Below are positions 9,622 through 18,075 of a stretch of 64,000 bases of DNA, in pieces. This DNA comes from Aminobacter sp. HY435. GTDB lineage: Bacteria > Pseudomonadota > Alphaproteobacteria > Rhizobiales > Rhizobiaceae. The position numbers were made by a program, and so were the translations under genes. The stretch lies in assembly GCF_027568395.1 (NCBI RefSeq), contig NZ_JANKZL010000006.1:310001-374000 (forward strand). Direction: 5' to 3'. Positions within the stretch are counted from its first letter, which is position 1; every line of letters begins with the position of its first letter. The notes below the pieces were generated by a model. That model saw only the letters and a list, made by a program, of their open reading frames with translations. It searched no databases and was not told the DNA's origin.

Positions 9622-10545
9622 TCAGTCCGGCAGGTATCCAAGCTCCCTTTGCTGCCTCGCAGCCATCTTGCGCCCGCTGTGCTCGGCCAGCCAGATACCG
9701 CCGAGCACAAGGGCGAAGGCGACCGCGTGATAGAGCTGGAAGTCCTCGCCGATGATCAGCACCGACAGGATGGTGCCGAAGATCGGCACCATGTTGATGA
9801 ACAGCCCGGCGCGGTTGGCGCCGATCAGCTCGACGCCGCGAATGTAGAAGATCTGGGCGATGATCGACGGGAAGATCACGATATAGGCGGCGAGCGCCCA
9901 GCCGGTCGGATCAGGCGCGATCAAGCGGCCGGCGGCGTATTCCCAGATAACGAAGGGGATCGACATCACGAAAGCCGACCCGGTCAGCACGATCATCAGG
10001 CTCTGCCAATGGATATCGGGCTTGAAACGCAACGCCACCGTGTAGCCGCTGTAGACGAGGACGGCGATCAACATCAGCGCATCGCCGAAATTCATGTCCA
10101 GCTTGACCAGGGTCGACAGGTCGCCATGGCTCGCCGTCAGCGCGATGCCGGTCAATGACAGCAGGAAGCCGAGGACCTGGACTATGGTCACCTTGATGCG
10201 GAACAGGATGAAGTTGGCCGCGAATATGACCATCGGGATGCCGGCCTGCTCGATGCTGGCATTGATCGCCGACGTGTGGTTGAGCGCCGAATAGAGGGCG
10301 GCGTTGAACAGGGTGAAGCCGAGCGCGCCAAGGCCGAAAAGCAAAGGCACATGCTTGCGCGCCACCGGCCAGTCGACGACCAGCCTGGGCCAGCCGATGA
10401 GGCCGAGAATGGCGACGGCGAAGCCCCAGCGCATCGCCGTCAGCAGCATCGGCGAGACATGGCCGACGGCAAGCTTGCCCGATACGGCGTTGCCGCCCCA
10501 GAACAGGGCGGTCAGCAGCAACAGGACATAGGCGTTTCGGTACAT
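9622..10545 (-). CDS. EamA-family (DMT) membrane transporter
   Basis: A 307-residue inner-membrane protein with about ten hydrophobic helices arranged as two EamA repeats. The first begins LTALFWGGNAVSGKLAVG, the classic start of these proteins, and the second starts near GDALMLIAVLVYSGY. DMT/EamA members export amino acids, metabolites or drugs; the substrate cannot be read from sequence. The gene is convergent with serA, which is separated by a terminator, and divergent from purA across about 196 bp, so both purA and this gene have promoters in that gap. Confidence 0.88.
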   Translation of the reverse strand: MYRNAYVLLLLTALFWGGNAVSGKLAVGHVSPMLLTAMRWGFAVAILGLIGWPRLVVDWPVARKHVPLLFGLGALGFTLFNAALYSALNHTSAINASIEQAGIPMVIFAANFILFRIKVTIVQVLGFLLSLTGIALTASHGDLSTLVKLDMNFGDALMLIAVLVYSGYTVALRFKPDIHWQSLMIVLTGSAFVMSIPFVIWEYAAGRLIAPDPTGWALAAYIVIFPSIIAQIFYIRGVELIGANRAGLFINMVPIFGTILSVLIIGEDFQLYHAVAFALVLGGIWLAEHSGRKMAARQQRELGYLPD

Positions 10546-10741
10546 GCAGGCGGGCTCTCGCTGACAATGTGTCTGGCATCCGGCCTAAGTGTCCAAGCAA
10601 GGCATGTAAATGCGTCCAACGCGGCATTTTGTTGTGCCTCGAAGGGCAAAGAAAGGTCGCGCTTCCAACTGCTTGGCGTTATAGAGGCCTGTCATTTTGA
10701 ACTGTTCGCGACCTGCTGCGCGAAATCTGAAGGAAAAAATC

Positions 10742-12040
10742 ATGGCCAATGTGGTGGTCGTCGGCTCCCAGTGGGGCGACGAAGGCAAGGGCAAGATCGT
10801 CGATTGGCTGTCGGAACGCGCCGACGTCGTGGTGCGTTTCCAGGGCGGGCACAATGCCGGTCACACGCTGGTGGTCGACGGCGTGGTCTACAAGCTGTCG
10901 CTGCTGCCTTCCGGCGTCGTGCGCGGCGGCAAGCTGTCGATCATCGGCAACGGCGTGGTGTTCGACCCGCATGCATTCGTGGCTGAGCTGGAAAAGATCC
11001 GCGCCCAGGGCGTCGAGATCGGCCCGGATCGCCTGAAAATAGCCGAAAACACCGCGCTTATCCTGTCGCTGCATCGCGAACTGGATGGCTTCCGCGAGGA
11101 CGCCGCTTCCAATTCGGGTACCAAGATTGGCACGACGCGCCGTGGCATCGGCCCCGCCTACGAGGACAAGGTGGGCCGCCGCGCGGTGAGGGTGATGGAT
11201 CTGGCGGATTTGGAAACTCTACCCCTGAAGGTCGAGCGGCTTCTGACGCACCACAATGCGCTGCGCCGCGGCCTCGGCCACGCCGAAGTGACGCACGACG
11301 TCATCATGGCCGAACTGACCTCCATCGCCGATCAGATCCTGCCTTACATGGACCGCGTCTGGAAGGTGCTGGACGACAAGCGCCGCGCCGGCGAGCGCAT
11401 CCTGTTCGAGGGCGCGCAGGGCACGCTGCTCGACATCGACCACGGTACCTATCCGTTCGTCACCTCGTCCAACACGGTCGCCGGGCAGGCGGCAGCGGGT
11501 TCGGGCATGGGACCGGGCTCGATCCACTATGTGCTCGGCATCACCAAGGCCTACACCACCCGCGTCGGCGAAGGCCCCTTCCCGACCGAGCAGCAGAACG
11601 AAGTCGGCGAGTTCTTGGGCACCCGCGGCCATGAGTTCGGCGTGGTTACCGGGCGCAAGCGCCGCTGCGGCTGGTTCGACGCCGTGCTGGTCCGCCAAGC
11701 CGTCGCCGTCAACGGCATCAAGGGCATCGCGCTGACCAAGCTCGACGTGCTCGACGGCCTCGACGAGATCAAGGTCTGCACCGGCTACATGCTCGATGGC
11801 GAACTGATCGACTACCTGCCCGCGAGCCAGGGCGCGCAGGCGCGCGTCGAGCCGGTCTACGAAACCCTCGAAGGCTGGAAGGGAACGACTGCGGGCGCCC
11901 GGAGCTGGAACGACCTGCCGGCGCAGGCGGTCAAGTATGTCCGATACATCGAGGAACTGATCGGCGCGCCCGTGGCGATGCTGTCGACCAGCCCCGAACG
12001 TGACGACACCATACTTGTGACCGACCCGTTTGAAGACTAG
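10742..12040 (+). CDS. purA: adenylosuccinate synthetase PurA
   Basis: Joins IMP and aspartate with GTP hydrolysis to give adenylosuccinate, the first step of the AMP branch of purine synthesis. The 432-residue protein begins with [14 protein letters not shown], which holds the catalytic Asp and His region and the phosphate loop, and continues with GHNAGHT, the IMP-binding [37 protein letters not shown] and the GTP-binding TKLDVLDGL. The start ATG follows GAAGGA; an upstream ATG at 10697 is not supported by the family. A 67-bp gap with a GC-rich hairpin separates it from the next gene. Confidence 0.97.
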   Translation: MANVVVVGSQWGDEGKGKIVDWLSERADVVVRFQGGHNAGHTLVVDGVVYKLSLLPSGVVRGGKLSIIGNGVVFDPHAFVAELEKIRAQGVEIGPDRLKIAENTALILSLHRELDGFREDAASNSGTKIGTTRRGIGPAYEDKVGRRAVRVMDLADLETLPLKVERLLTHHNALRRGLGHAEVTHDVIMAELTSIADQILPYMDRVWKVLDDKRRAGERILFEGAQGTLLDIDHGTYPFVTSSNTVAGQAAAGSGMGPGSIHYVLGITKAYTTRVGEGPFPTEQQNEVGEFLGTRGHEFGVVTGRKRRCGWFDAVLVRQAVAVNGIKGIALTKLDVLDGLDEIKVCTGYMLDGELIDYLPASQGAQARVEPVYETLEGWKGTTAGARSWNDLPAQAVKYVRYIEELIGAPVAMLSTSPERDDTILVTDPFED

Positions 12041-12052
12041 ACACATACAATT

Positions 12053-12081
12053 GGGCCGCGAACCATGCGGTTGCGCGGCCC
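12053..12081 (+). terminator. GC-rich hairpin after purA
   Basis: The segment folds into a long stem: 12053-12064 pairs with 12069-12081 with one bulged base and loop ATGC. There is no T-run, so it may attenuate rather than fully terminate transcription into the next gene. Confidence 0.5.
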
Positions 12082-12107
12082 TCGGACGAACATAGGTCGA
12101 CGATAGA

Positions 12108-13601
12108 ATGGCAGACTTCGTAGCGGTTCTGAAGAAGACGCTGGACGGCATGGGCGAAACCACGCCTGCCATGCGCGCGCGCGTCTACGACAAGGCGCGC
12201 TCAACGATCGCGGCGAAGCTGGCTGCGCTGAACCCGCAGCCGCCGGCAGCCGTGGCCGAACGCCAGACCAAGTCGCTGGAAGACGCGATTGCCACGGTCG
12301 AGGCCGGCTACACGGCAGCGCCGGTGCTGGACGATCCGCTTGCCGAACTCGAAAACGTCTTCTCGTCGATCGATCGCAACAAGAACCAGCCGGTCTATAC
12401 GCCGCGCGCACCCGAACCGGAGGCAGTCCGCGCGGTCACGCCGGTTGTCCCGCAGCCCGCTCCCGCGCCTGTTGCGCCCCCGGCAGCCGCGCCGCAGCAG
12501 CGCGAGCCCGATCTTGCGGCGAGCTACGACCATGACGACGAGCCCGCCCTGCCCGCCGAAGACGAAGAATTTCCGCAGGCCGCAGCCAGCGATATCGATC
12601 CCTTCCAGAAAACGCGGCAGAAGCCGCGCAAGCGCATCAGCGGTGGTCTGATCGCGGCTGCTCTCGCGGTCGTGGTCGTCGGCGCCGGCGGCTATGCGCT
12701 GTGGTCGAACCGTGACGCATTTGTCGGATCGGACAGCGATACGCCTGCCGAAACGCCGGCGCCCGCAGGTGATGCCGCGGCGAACCCGCCGGCAAACGGC
12801 GGCCAGAACGCCCAGGCGCCCGCCACAGGCGAGCAGAAGTTCACCCAGCGCATGACCGAGGACGGCAAGGAAGTCGATCCGGGTCCGGCCGGTGGCTCCA
12901 CGACCGTTGGCGAAGGCACGTCCGTTGCCGCCCTGACGCAGGCTCCGCCGCCAGCGCCAGAAGCCGCGACGCCGGCCGAACCGGTCCCGGTCACGCCGCC
13001 CGCGTCAGCAACAACCACGCCTGCGGCCGGAGAAACGGCGCCCATGGCTGTCGGCCAGAAGGCCATTTTCTACGAAGAGCGCACCAACGTGGCCCAGGGC
13101 TCGGCTGAGCCCGGCTCGGTCGTGTGGACCGTGGTTCAGGAATCGCCGGGCGGCGACCTTCCGCCGGAGCCGGCGATCCGCGCCGAGGCAACGATCCCGG
13201 GCAAGGACATCCAGCTGCGCATGACCATCCGCCGCAACGCCGACAAGACGCTGCCGGCGAGCCACATCCTCGAAATGATCTTCCTGACGCCAGAAGGCTT
13301 CGAAGGCGGCGGCATCGAGAACATCCTGCGCGTCGCGCTGAAGGGTTCCGAGCAGGATGCCGGCAATCCGCTGATCGGCATTCCCGCGAAGATCGCCGAC
13401 GGCTTCTTCCTCGTTGCGCTCGACGACACCAAGGCCGGCATGGACGCCAACCTGAACCTTCTGCGCCGCCAGAGCTGGATCGACGTCCCCGTTGTCTACA
13501 AGTCGGGCCGCCGTGCCTTGTTCACGCTGGAAAAGGGCATCCCCGGCGAAAAGGTCTTCGAGGACGCCATGAAGTCCTGGCAGGAAAAGGCGGCCGGCTA
13601 A
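12108..13601 (+). CDS. membrane-anchored protein of unknown function
   Basis: A 497-residue protein that I cannot assign to a characterised family. Residues 1-80 are a charged helical domain resembling a cytoplasmic adaptor. Residues 90-180 are Pro/Ala/Glu-rich and disordered. A basic patch (KPRKRISGG) precedes a single membrane helix (about residues 186-205). A second Pro/Ala-rich linker follows to about residue 310. The last 180 residues form an ordered domain that should face the periplasm (AIFYEERTN, LRMTIRRNADKTLPASH, RRQSWIDVPVVYKSGRRALFTLEKG). The layout suggests a cytoplasm-to-periplasm connector. It starts 67 bp after purA and may share its transcript. Confidence 0.8.
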   Translation: MADFVAVLKKTLDGMGETTPAMRARVYDKARSTIAAKLAALNPQPPAAVAERQTKSLEDAIATVEAGYTAAPVLDDPLAELENVFSSIDRNKNQPVYTPRAPEPEAVRAVTPVVPQPAPAPVAPPAAAPQQREPDLAASYDHDDEPALPAEDEEFPQAAASDIDPFQKTRQKPRKRISGGLIAAALAVVVVGAGGYALWSNRDAFVGSDSDTPAETPAPAGDAAANPPANGGQNAQAPATGEQKFTQRMTEDGKEVDPGPAGGSTTVGEGTSVAALTQAPPPAPEAATPAEPVPVTPPASATTTPAAGETAPMAVGQKAIFYEERTNVAQGSAEPGSVVWTVVQESPGGDLPPEPAIRAEATIPGKDIQLRMTIRRNADKTLPASHILEMIFLTPEGFEGGGIENILRVALKGSEQDAGNPLIGIPAKIADGFFLVALDDTKAGMDANLNLLRRQSWIDVPVVYKSGRRALFTLEKGIPGEKVFEDAMKSWQEKAAG

Positions 13602-13642
13602 GCCTCGCCAGTCACTGCGCTCTGACGCGGGCAGAGACCGCG

Positions 13643-13942
13643 TCAGAAGCCCTGGAACAATATGTCCAGGGCTGCCGCGATCTGGTCGTGATGATGTCCC
13701 AGATTGCCGGCCACGTCGTTTGGTTCAAACGATGGGACCGAAGCCATGAACTGCGTCACCATCACATAGCGCTTACTTTCGATGTCAAAGCTGGGATTCA
13801 GCCTTGGCGCAGGCAGCGGTGCTGCATGCGGCAACAACAGCGGAACGACGATCCTTGTGTTGAGATGCACAAGCAGGTGGGTTTGCACGTCGAGTAGGAA
13901 GCCATCCTGATCTGTAAGCGGCTACAGATCGAAGCGAGCCAT
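13643..13942 (-). pseudogene. ccdB: CcdB-like toxin with an in-frame nonsense codon
   Basis: Read from the ATG at 13942-13940 the frame gives MARFDL, then TAG at 13924-13922, then PLTDQDGFLLDVQTHLL and a further CcdB-like body (LNTRIVVPLLLP, RRLNP-like RLNPSFDIE, RYVMVTQFMASVP, ALDILFQGF). The total of 99 codons matches the usual length of CcdB, a DNA-gyrase poison. The family has a Tyr-like position where the TAG stands, so one base change explains the break. The start overlaps the ccdA stop by one base (TGATG), as in working ccdAB operons. Restart at an internal ATG (13888) would give 81 residues without the first strand, probably inactive. Confidence 0.75.
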
Positions 13943-14142
13943 CAGAACATCCGGTACTTCGCCAACGGGAGGCCGTTGCGCCGCACGTACTCGTTCGAGC
14001 TTTCGATAGCTTCCTTGTTTTCCTCGCGCCAGAGCCGCGACTTCTCCTCCGACACCGCCTTGGCCAGCGCTTCCTCGGCAAGCTGCGACAGGTTGAGGCC
14101 GAGCGCCTTGGCTTCCTCGACCAGCGCGGAATCGATCGTCAC
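13942..14142 (-). CDS. ccdA: CcdA-like antitoxin, start codon eroded
   Basis: A 66-residue antitoxin: an N-terminal DNA-binding RHH part (VTIDSALVEEAKALGLNLSQ), then a charged helix and the C-terminal toxin-binding end NGLPLAKYRMF typical of CcdA. No ATG is available; the frame is open from just after the uup stop (14206) and only GTG at 14142, within TNVTIDS, can start it. In family members some ten residues normally precede this Val, so the original start was probably lost. Expression by coupling to the uup stop is possible. It is followed directly by the nonsense-mutated toxin. Confidence 0.7.
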   Translation of the reverse strand: MTIDSALVEEAKALGLNLSQLAEEALAKAVSEEKSRLWREENKEAIESSNEYVRRNGLPLAKYRMF

Positions 14143-14205
14143 ATTTGTCGGCTTGCGAACGGACTTGGGCGTTGGCGCGGCGGCCGGCGAGCCTGCCTGA
14201 GAGGT

Positions 14206-16020
14206 TCAGCCTTCCAGTTCCTCGCGCAGCATCTCCAGCTCCAGCCATTCTTCCTCGAGCGAGGTTAGCGTCACCCGCTCCTTGTCGAGCGCGGCGATGG
14301 TCTTCTGGAAGCCGTGCGGGTCGCGTTCGTAGAAGGCTGGGTCGGCGATCTGGTTTTCCAACCGCGAGATCGAGGCCGTCACCGCCTCCATCTTCTTGGG
14401 CAGGTTTTCGAGTGCGAATTTCTGCTTGAACGAAAGCTTCTTGGCCGGCCCCTTTGGCGCCTCGGGCTCGCTGCGCGCCGCGCTCGATGTTTCAGTACCG
14501 GCCTTGCGCGACTTGCGGTCTTCGAGCTTGGTGCCGCCGCGCTGCGCCAGCATGTCGGCGTAACCGCCGGCATATTCGATCCATTTGCCATCGCCGTCGG
14601 GGGCAATGATGCTGGTCACCGTGCGGTCGAGGAAATCGCGGTCGTGGCTGACCAGGATGACGGTGCCGGCGAAACCGGCGACCAGTTCCTGCAACAGCTC
14701 CAGCGTCTCCATGTCGAGGTCGTTGGTCGGCTCGTCGAGCACCAGAAGGTTGGCAGGGCGCGCCAGCACGCGGGCCAGGATCAGCCGGGCGCGCTCGCCG
14801 CCGGAGAGCTCGCGCACCGGGGTGCGCGCCTGCTCCGGCTTGAACAGGAAGTCCTTCATGTAGGAGACGACGTGGCGCTGCTCGCCATTGATGACGAGGT
14901 TTTCGCCGCGTCCGTCGGTCAGATAGCTCGTCAGTGTTTCGTTCGGATCGACCGCCTCGCGCTTCTGGTCGAGGGTGGCGATCTCGAGATTGACACCGAG
15001 ACGGATCGTGCCGGCATCAGACTCCAGCTCGCCGGTCAGCATCTTGAGCAGCGTCGTCTTGCCGGCGCCGTTGGGGCCGACGAGGCCGACGCGATCACCG
15101 CGCTGGATACGGGTCGAGAAGCCCTTGACGACCGTCAGCTCGCCAAAGCTCTTGTCGATGTTCTTGGCCTCGATGACCAGCTTGCCGGATTCCGCCGCAT
15201 CGCTCGCCACCATCGTTGCCACGCCCTCGGCGCCGCGATGACTGCGGAACTTCTGGCGCATCGACTGCAATTCGCCGAGGCGGCGCATGTTGCGCTTGCG
15301 CCGCGCCGTCACGCCATAACGCAGCCAATGCTCCTCGCGCACGATCTGGCGGCCGAGCTTGTGCTGCTCGCGCTCTTCCTCCTCGAGGATCTGGTCGCGC
15401 CATTCCTCGAAATGGGCAAAACCGCGGTCGAGCCGGCGCGTCTGGCCGCGATCGAGCCACACCGTGTTGCGGCTGACACGTTCGAGGAAGCGCCGGTCGT
15501 GCGAGATCAGGATCAGCGCCGAGGAGGTGCGGATCAGCTCTTCTTCCAGCCATTCGATGACGGCAAGGTCGAGATGGTTGGTCGGCTCGTCGAGCAAAAG
15601 GATGTCCGGCTCCGGCGCCATGACGCGGGCAAGCGCCGCGCGGCGCGCCTCGCCGCCGGACAGGTCGCCCGGCTTTTCCTCGCCGGTCAGGCCGAGATGA
15701 TCGAGCAGATAGGTCGCCCTGTAGGCATCGTCGGCAGGCCCGAGGCCGGCTTCGACATAGGCGCGCACGCTGGCGAAGCCGTCCATGTCGGGCACCTGCG
15801 GCAGGTAGCGGATCGTCGAGGAGGGTTGGCGAAACACCTCGCCGTCCTGCGGCTCGATCATGCCGGCGGCGATCTTGAGCAGCGTCGACTTGCCCGAACC
15901 GTTGCGTCCGACGAGCGCGATCTTGTCGCCTGAAGAGGCAGACAGCGACGCTCCGTCGAGCAGCGGCGTGCCACCGAAGGTCAGGCGAATGCCGTCGAGA
16001 TTGAGAAGCGGTGGCGCCAT
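14206..16020 (-). CDS. uup: ABC-F family ATPase, Uup-like
   Basis: A soluble twin ABC ATPase without membrane domain; ABC-F proteins act on the ribosome, and Uup is also linked to DNA repair and transposon excision. The 604 residues comprise ABC domain 1 (GRNGSGKST, LSGGEARRAALA, LLLDEPTNHLD), an interdomain helical linker with many Glu/Arg, ABC domain 2 (GPNGAGKTT, LSGGERARLILA, LVLDEPTNDLD) and a C-terminal coiled coil of about 80 residues (KLSFKQKFALENLPKKME onward, with LADPAFY-like ADPAFY), the hallmark of Uup. ATG 16020 is two bases after the thiN stop, so the genes are coupled; an ORF extension to 16161 overlaps thiN and is rejected. Confidence 0.88.
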   Translation of the reverse strand: MAPPLLNLDGIRLTFGGTPLLDGASLSASSGDKIALVGRNGSGKSTLLKIAAGMIEPQDGEVFRQPSSTIRYLPQVPDMDGFASVRAYVEAGLGPADDAYRATYLLDHLGLTGEEKPGDLSGGEARRAALARVMAPEPDILLLDEPTNHLDLAVIEWLEEELIRTSSALILISHDRRFLERVSRNTVWLDRGQTRRLDRGFAHFEEWRDQILEEEEREQHKLGRQIVREEHWLRYGVTARRKRNMRRLGELQSMRQKFRSHRGAEGVATMVASDAAESGKLVIEAKNIDKSFGELTVVKGFSTRIQRGDRVGLVGPNGAGKTTLLKMLTGELESDAGTIRLGVNLEIATLDQKREAVDPNETLTSYLTDGRGENLVINGEQRHVVSYMKDFLFKPEQARTPVRELSGGERARLILARVLARPANLLVLDEPTNDLDMETLELLQELVAGFAGTVILVSHDRDFLDRTVTSIIAPDGDGKWIEYAGGYADMLAQRGGTKLEDRKSRKAGTETSSAARSEPEAPKGPAKKLSFKQKFALENLPKKMEAVTASISRLENQIADPAFYERDPHGFQKTIAALDKERVTLTSLEEEWLELEMLREELEG

Positions 16021-16022
16021 GA

Positions 16023-16667
16023 TCAGAATTCCGAGGCAGGAAAGGGATGGGCGAGGAGCAGGGCGCGGCCGCTGCCGAGCGAAATCCTGAGTGTTCCCTG
16101 GACTTCGTTTGAGAGGGTGAGCGAAGAGCCGAACGGCACGTCGACGCCGTCGAGCAACCACTTCGCGCCTTCTTCGGTCAAGCCGGTCAGCTCTGAGAAG
16201 GCCAGCACCGAAAACAGCGTGCCGTCGTCATAGTCGAAGCTTGCGGTGCCGGGAAGCAGCGGCACGCCCTCCTGGTGACCGCTGGTCAGCAGGACTTCGC
16301 TGCCGGCTTCGGCCAGGCGAAGCGCCAGCGTGAGGTGAAGGAAGGCGTGGTCGGACCTGGCACCGCCGAAGGCGCCGACGAGCACGAGCGATGTCGCCCC
16401 GCGCTCCAGGGCGACCGCAATCGCCAACTCGCCGTCTGTCTTGTTCTTTTCGGCGGGAAATACCTCGCGCGGCACGGCTGCGAAGGCAGGGTCCACCTCC
16501 GCCGGCGCCGAGTCGAAATCGCCGAGCCAGAGCTCAGGCATCAGCCCGAGCGCGCCCGCATGACGAATGCCGGAATCGGCCGCAATGACGCGGCTGCCCG
16601 CGACCTGTCGGTCGAGGCGCGGCGTCGGCAACAGGTCGCCGCCGAGAAGGATGGTGAAACGGCTCAT
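16023..16667 (-). CDS. thiN: thiamine pyrophosphokinase ThiN
   Basis: Transfers pyrophosphate from ATP to thiamine to make TPP in the cytoplasm. The 214-residue protein has the family motifs AADSGIRHA, WLGDFDS, the nucleotide loop KNKTDGELA and GGARSDHAFLH, followed by the C-terminal beta domain that holds thiamine. It is divergent from the riboswitch-controlled thiBPQ operon 260 bp away, so salvage by import plus activation is encoded here. The riboswitch itself is on the opposite strand and does not lead thiN. Confidence 0.93.
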   Translation of the reverse strand: MSRFTILLGGDLLPTPRLDRQVAGSRVIAADSGIRHAGALGLMPELWLGDFDSAPAEVDPAFAAVPREVFPAEKNKTDGELAIAVALERGATSLVLVGAFGGARSDHAFLHLTLALRLAEAGSEVLLTSGHQEGVPLLPGTASFDYDDGTLFSVLAFSELTGLTEEGAKWLLDGVDVPFGSSLTLSNEVQGTLRISLGSGRALLLAHPFPASEF

Positions 16668-16767
16668 GGCATGCGCCTTACCAGCCCGGCAACCGAAACG
16701 GAAGGCCGGGCAGGCGCGGTAAAACTACCGCTTGCGCGGCCTCTTCGCCGGCTCTATTCCTTGGAGC

Positions 16768-16872
16768 GCTCTAACGGGGTGCCTGTCACGCGCAAGCGGG
16801 GCCGGCTGAGAGGCAAGGATGATACCTGCCAACCCGCTGAACCTGATCCGGTTTGTACCGGCGGAGGGATTA
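16768..16872 (+). promoter_or_regulatory. TPP riboswitch (THI element)
   Basis: Conserved blocks occur in the right order: ACGGGGTGCC (16773-16782), GGCTGAGA (16803-16810), ACCC (16832-16835), GAACCTGATCCGG (16839-16851), TACCGGCGGAGGGA (16856-16869). The loop between 16811 and 16830 is the variable P3 extension. It leads thiB by 60 bp. TPP binding in this class represses transcription or translation. Confidence 0.95.
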
Positions 16873-16930
16873 GATGCTTCGGACGCCCGGCGCTTCAAAT
16901 TCCCTTTCAACACCCATGAAGGAGGCGCCG

Positions 16931-17935
16931 ATGCGCTCGCTGATCCTGTCCCTGACTTCCGCCGTGGCGCTGACAGCCATGGCCTTCCCGGCTTCGGCCG
17001 AGGGCAAGCTGACCGTCTACACCTATGAGAGCTTCACCTCCGAATGGGGTCCCGGCCCGCAGGTCAAGAAGGCGTTCGAGGCCGATTGCGCCTGCACCGT
17101 CGACTTTGTGTCGGTCGCCGATGGCGTGGCGCTGCTCAACCGCGTCAAGCTCGAAGGCGCCTCGACCAGGGCCGACATCGTGCTCGGCCTCGACACCAAC
17201 CTGACCGCCGAGGCCAAGGCGACCGGCCTGTTTGCGCCGCACGGCGCGGTCAGCGCCGACGTCAAGGTTCCGGGCGACTGGAAGGACGACACCTTCGTGC
17301 CCTACGACTACGGTTACTTCGCGGTCGTCTATGACACCAAGAAGCTGAAGAACCCGCCGAAGAGCCTGAAGGAACTGGTCGAGGGCGACCCCGAGCAGAA
17401 GATCGCGATCCAGGATCCGCGCACCTCGACGCCGGGCCTCGGCCTGCTGCTCTGGGTCAAGTCGGTCTATGGCGACCAGGCGCCCGAGGCCTGGGCGAAG
17501 CTCAAGGGCCGCGTGCTGACGGTCACCCCGGGCTGGAGCGAGGCCTACGGCCTGTTCACCAAGGGCGAAGCGTCGATGGTGCTGTCCTACACCACCTCGC
17601 CGGCCTACCACATGGTCGCCGAGAACTCGGAGCGCTACCAGGCCGCGCCGTTCGAGGAAGGCCACTACCTGCAGATCGAGGTCGCCGGCATCACCACGAC
17701 GGGCGCCAACAACCCGCTGTCGGAGAAGTTCATGGCCTTCATGACCGGCCCCGGCTTCCAGGATGCCGTTCCCGAGACCAACTGGATGCTGCCCGCCGGC
17801 AAGACCGACAAGCCGCTCAACCCCGCCTTCGACAGACTGGTGAAGCCGTCAAAGACGCTGATCTTCAGCCCCGACGAAGTAGCCACCAACCGCAAGGCCT
17901 GGGTCGACGAGTGGCTCGGCGTGATGAGCAAGTAA
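16931..17935 (+). CDS. thiB: thiamine ABC transporter, periplasmic binding protein ThiB
   Basis: Binds thiamine or its phosphates in the periplasm and delivers them to ThiPQ. The 334-residue protein has a signal peptide ending at AFPASA before [12 protein letters not shown], the usual start of mature ThiB, and the family segments [43 protein letters not shown] and the C-terminal NWMLPAG. The start is set by AAGGAGG seven bases upstream; the ORF extends to 16874 through the riboswitch region, which is not coding. It is first in the thiBPQ operon. Confidence 0.95.
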   Translation: MRSLILSLTSAVALTAMAFPASAEGKLTVYTYESFTSEWGPGPQVKKAFEADCACTVDFVSVADGVALLNRVKLEGASTRADIVLGLDTNLTAEAKATGLFAPHGAVSADVKVPGDWKDDTFVPYDYGYFAVVYDTKKLKNPPKSLKELVEGDPEQKIAIQDPRTSTPGLGLLLWVKSVYGDQAPEAWAKLKGRVLTVTPGWSEAYGLFTKGEASMVLSYTTSPAYHMVAENSERYQAAPFEEGHYLQIEVAGITTTGANNPLSEKFMAFMTGPGFQDAVPETNWMLPAGKTDKPLNPAFDRLVKPSKTLIFSPDEVATNRKAWVDEWLGVMSK

Positions 17936-17954
17936 GGCTATCTCTGAGGTGACT

Positions 17955-18075
17955 GCGCTGCCCCTCATCCGCCTGCCGGCACCTTCTCCCCGTGAACGGG
18001 GAGAAGGGACAAGCGGCAACGCCGGCGCCCCCCTCTCCCCGTTCACGGGGAGAGGGTAAGGGTGAGGGGCAGCGC
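17955..18075 (+). repeat. palindromic intergenic repeat (copy 2, inverted)
   Basis: The same element as at 7719-7837 but reversed. The 13-base termini GCGCTGCCCCTCA (17955-17967) and TGAGGGGCAGCGC (18063-18075) are perfect inverted repeats; inside lie two hairpins around TTCTCCCCGTGAACGGGGAGAA and CTCTCCCCGTTCACGGGGAGAG cores (trimmed arms visible at 17983-18007 and 18031-18056). It fills the thiB-thiP gap and contains the possible GTG start of thiP. Confidence 0.85.
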
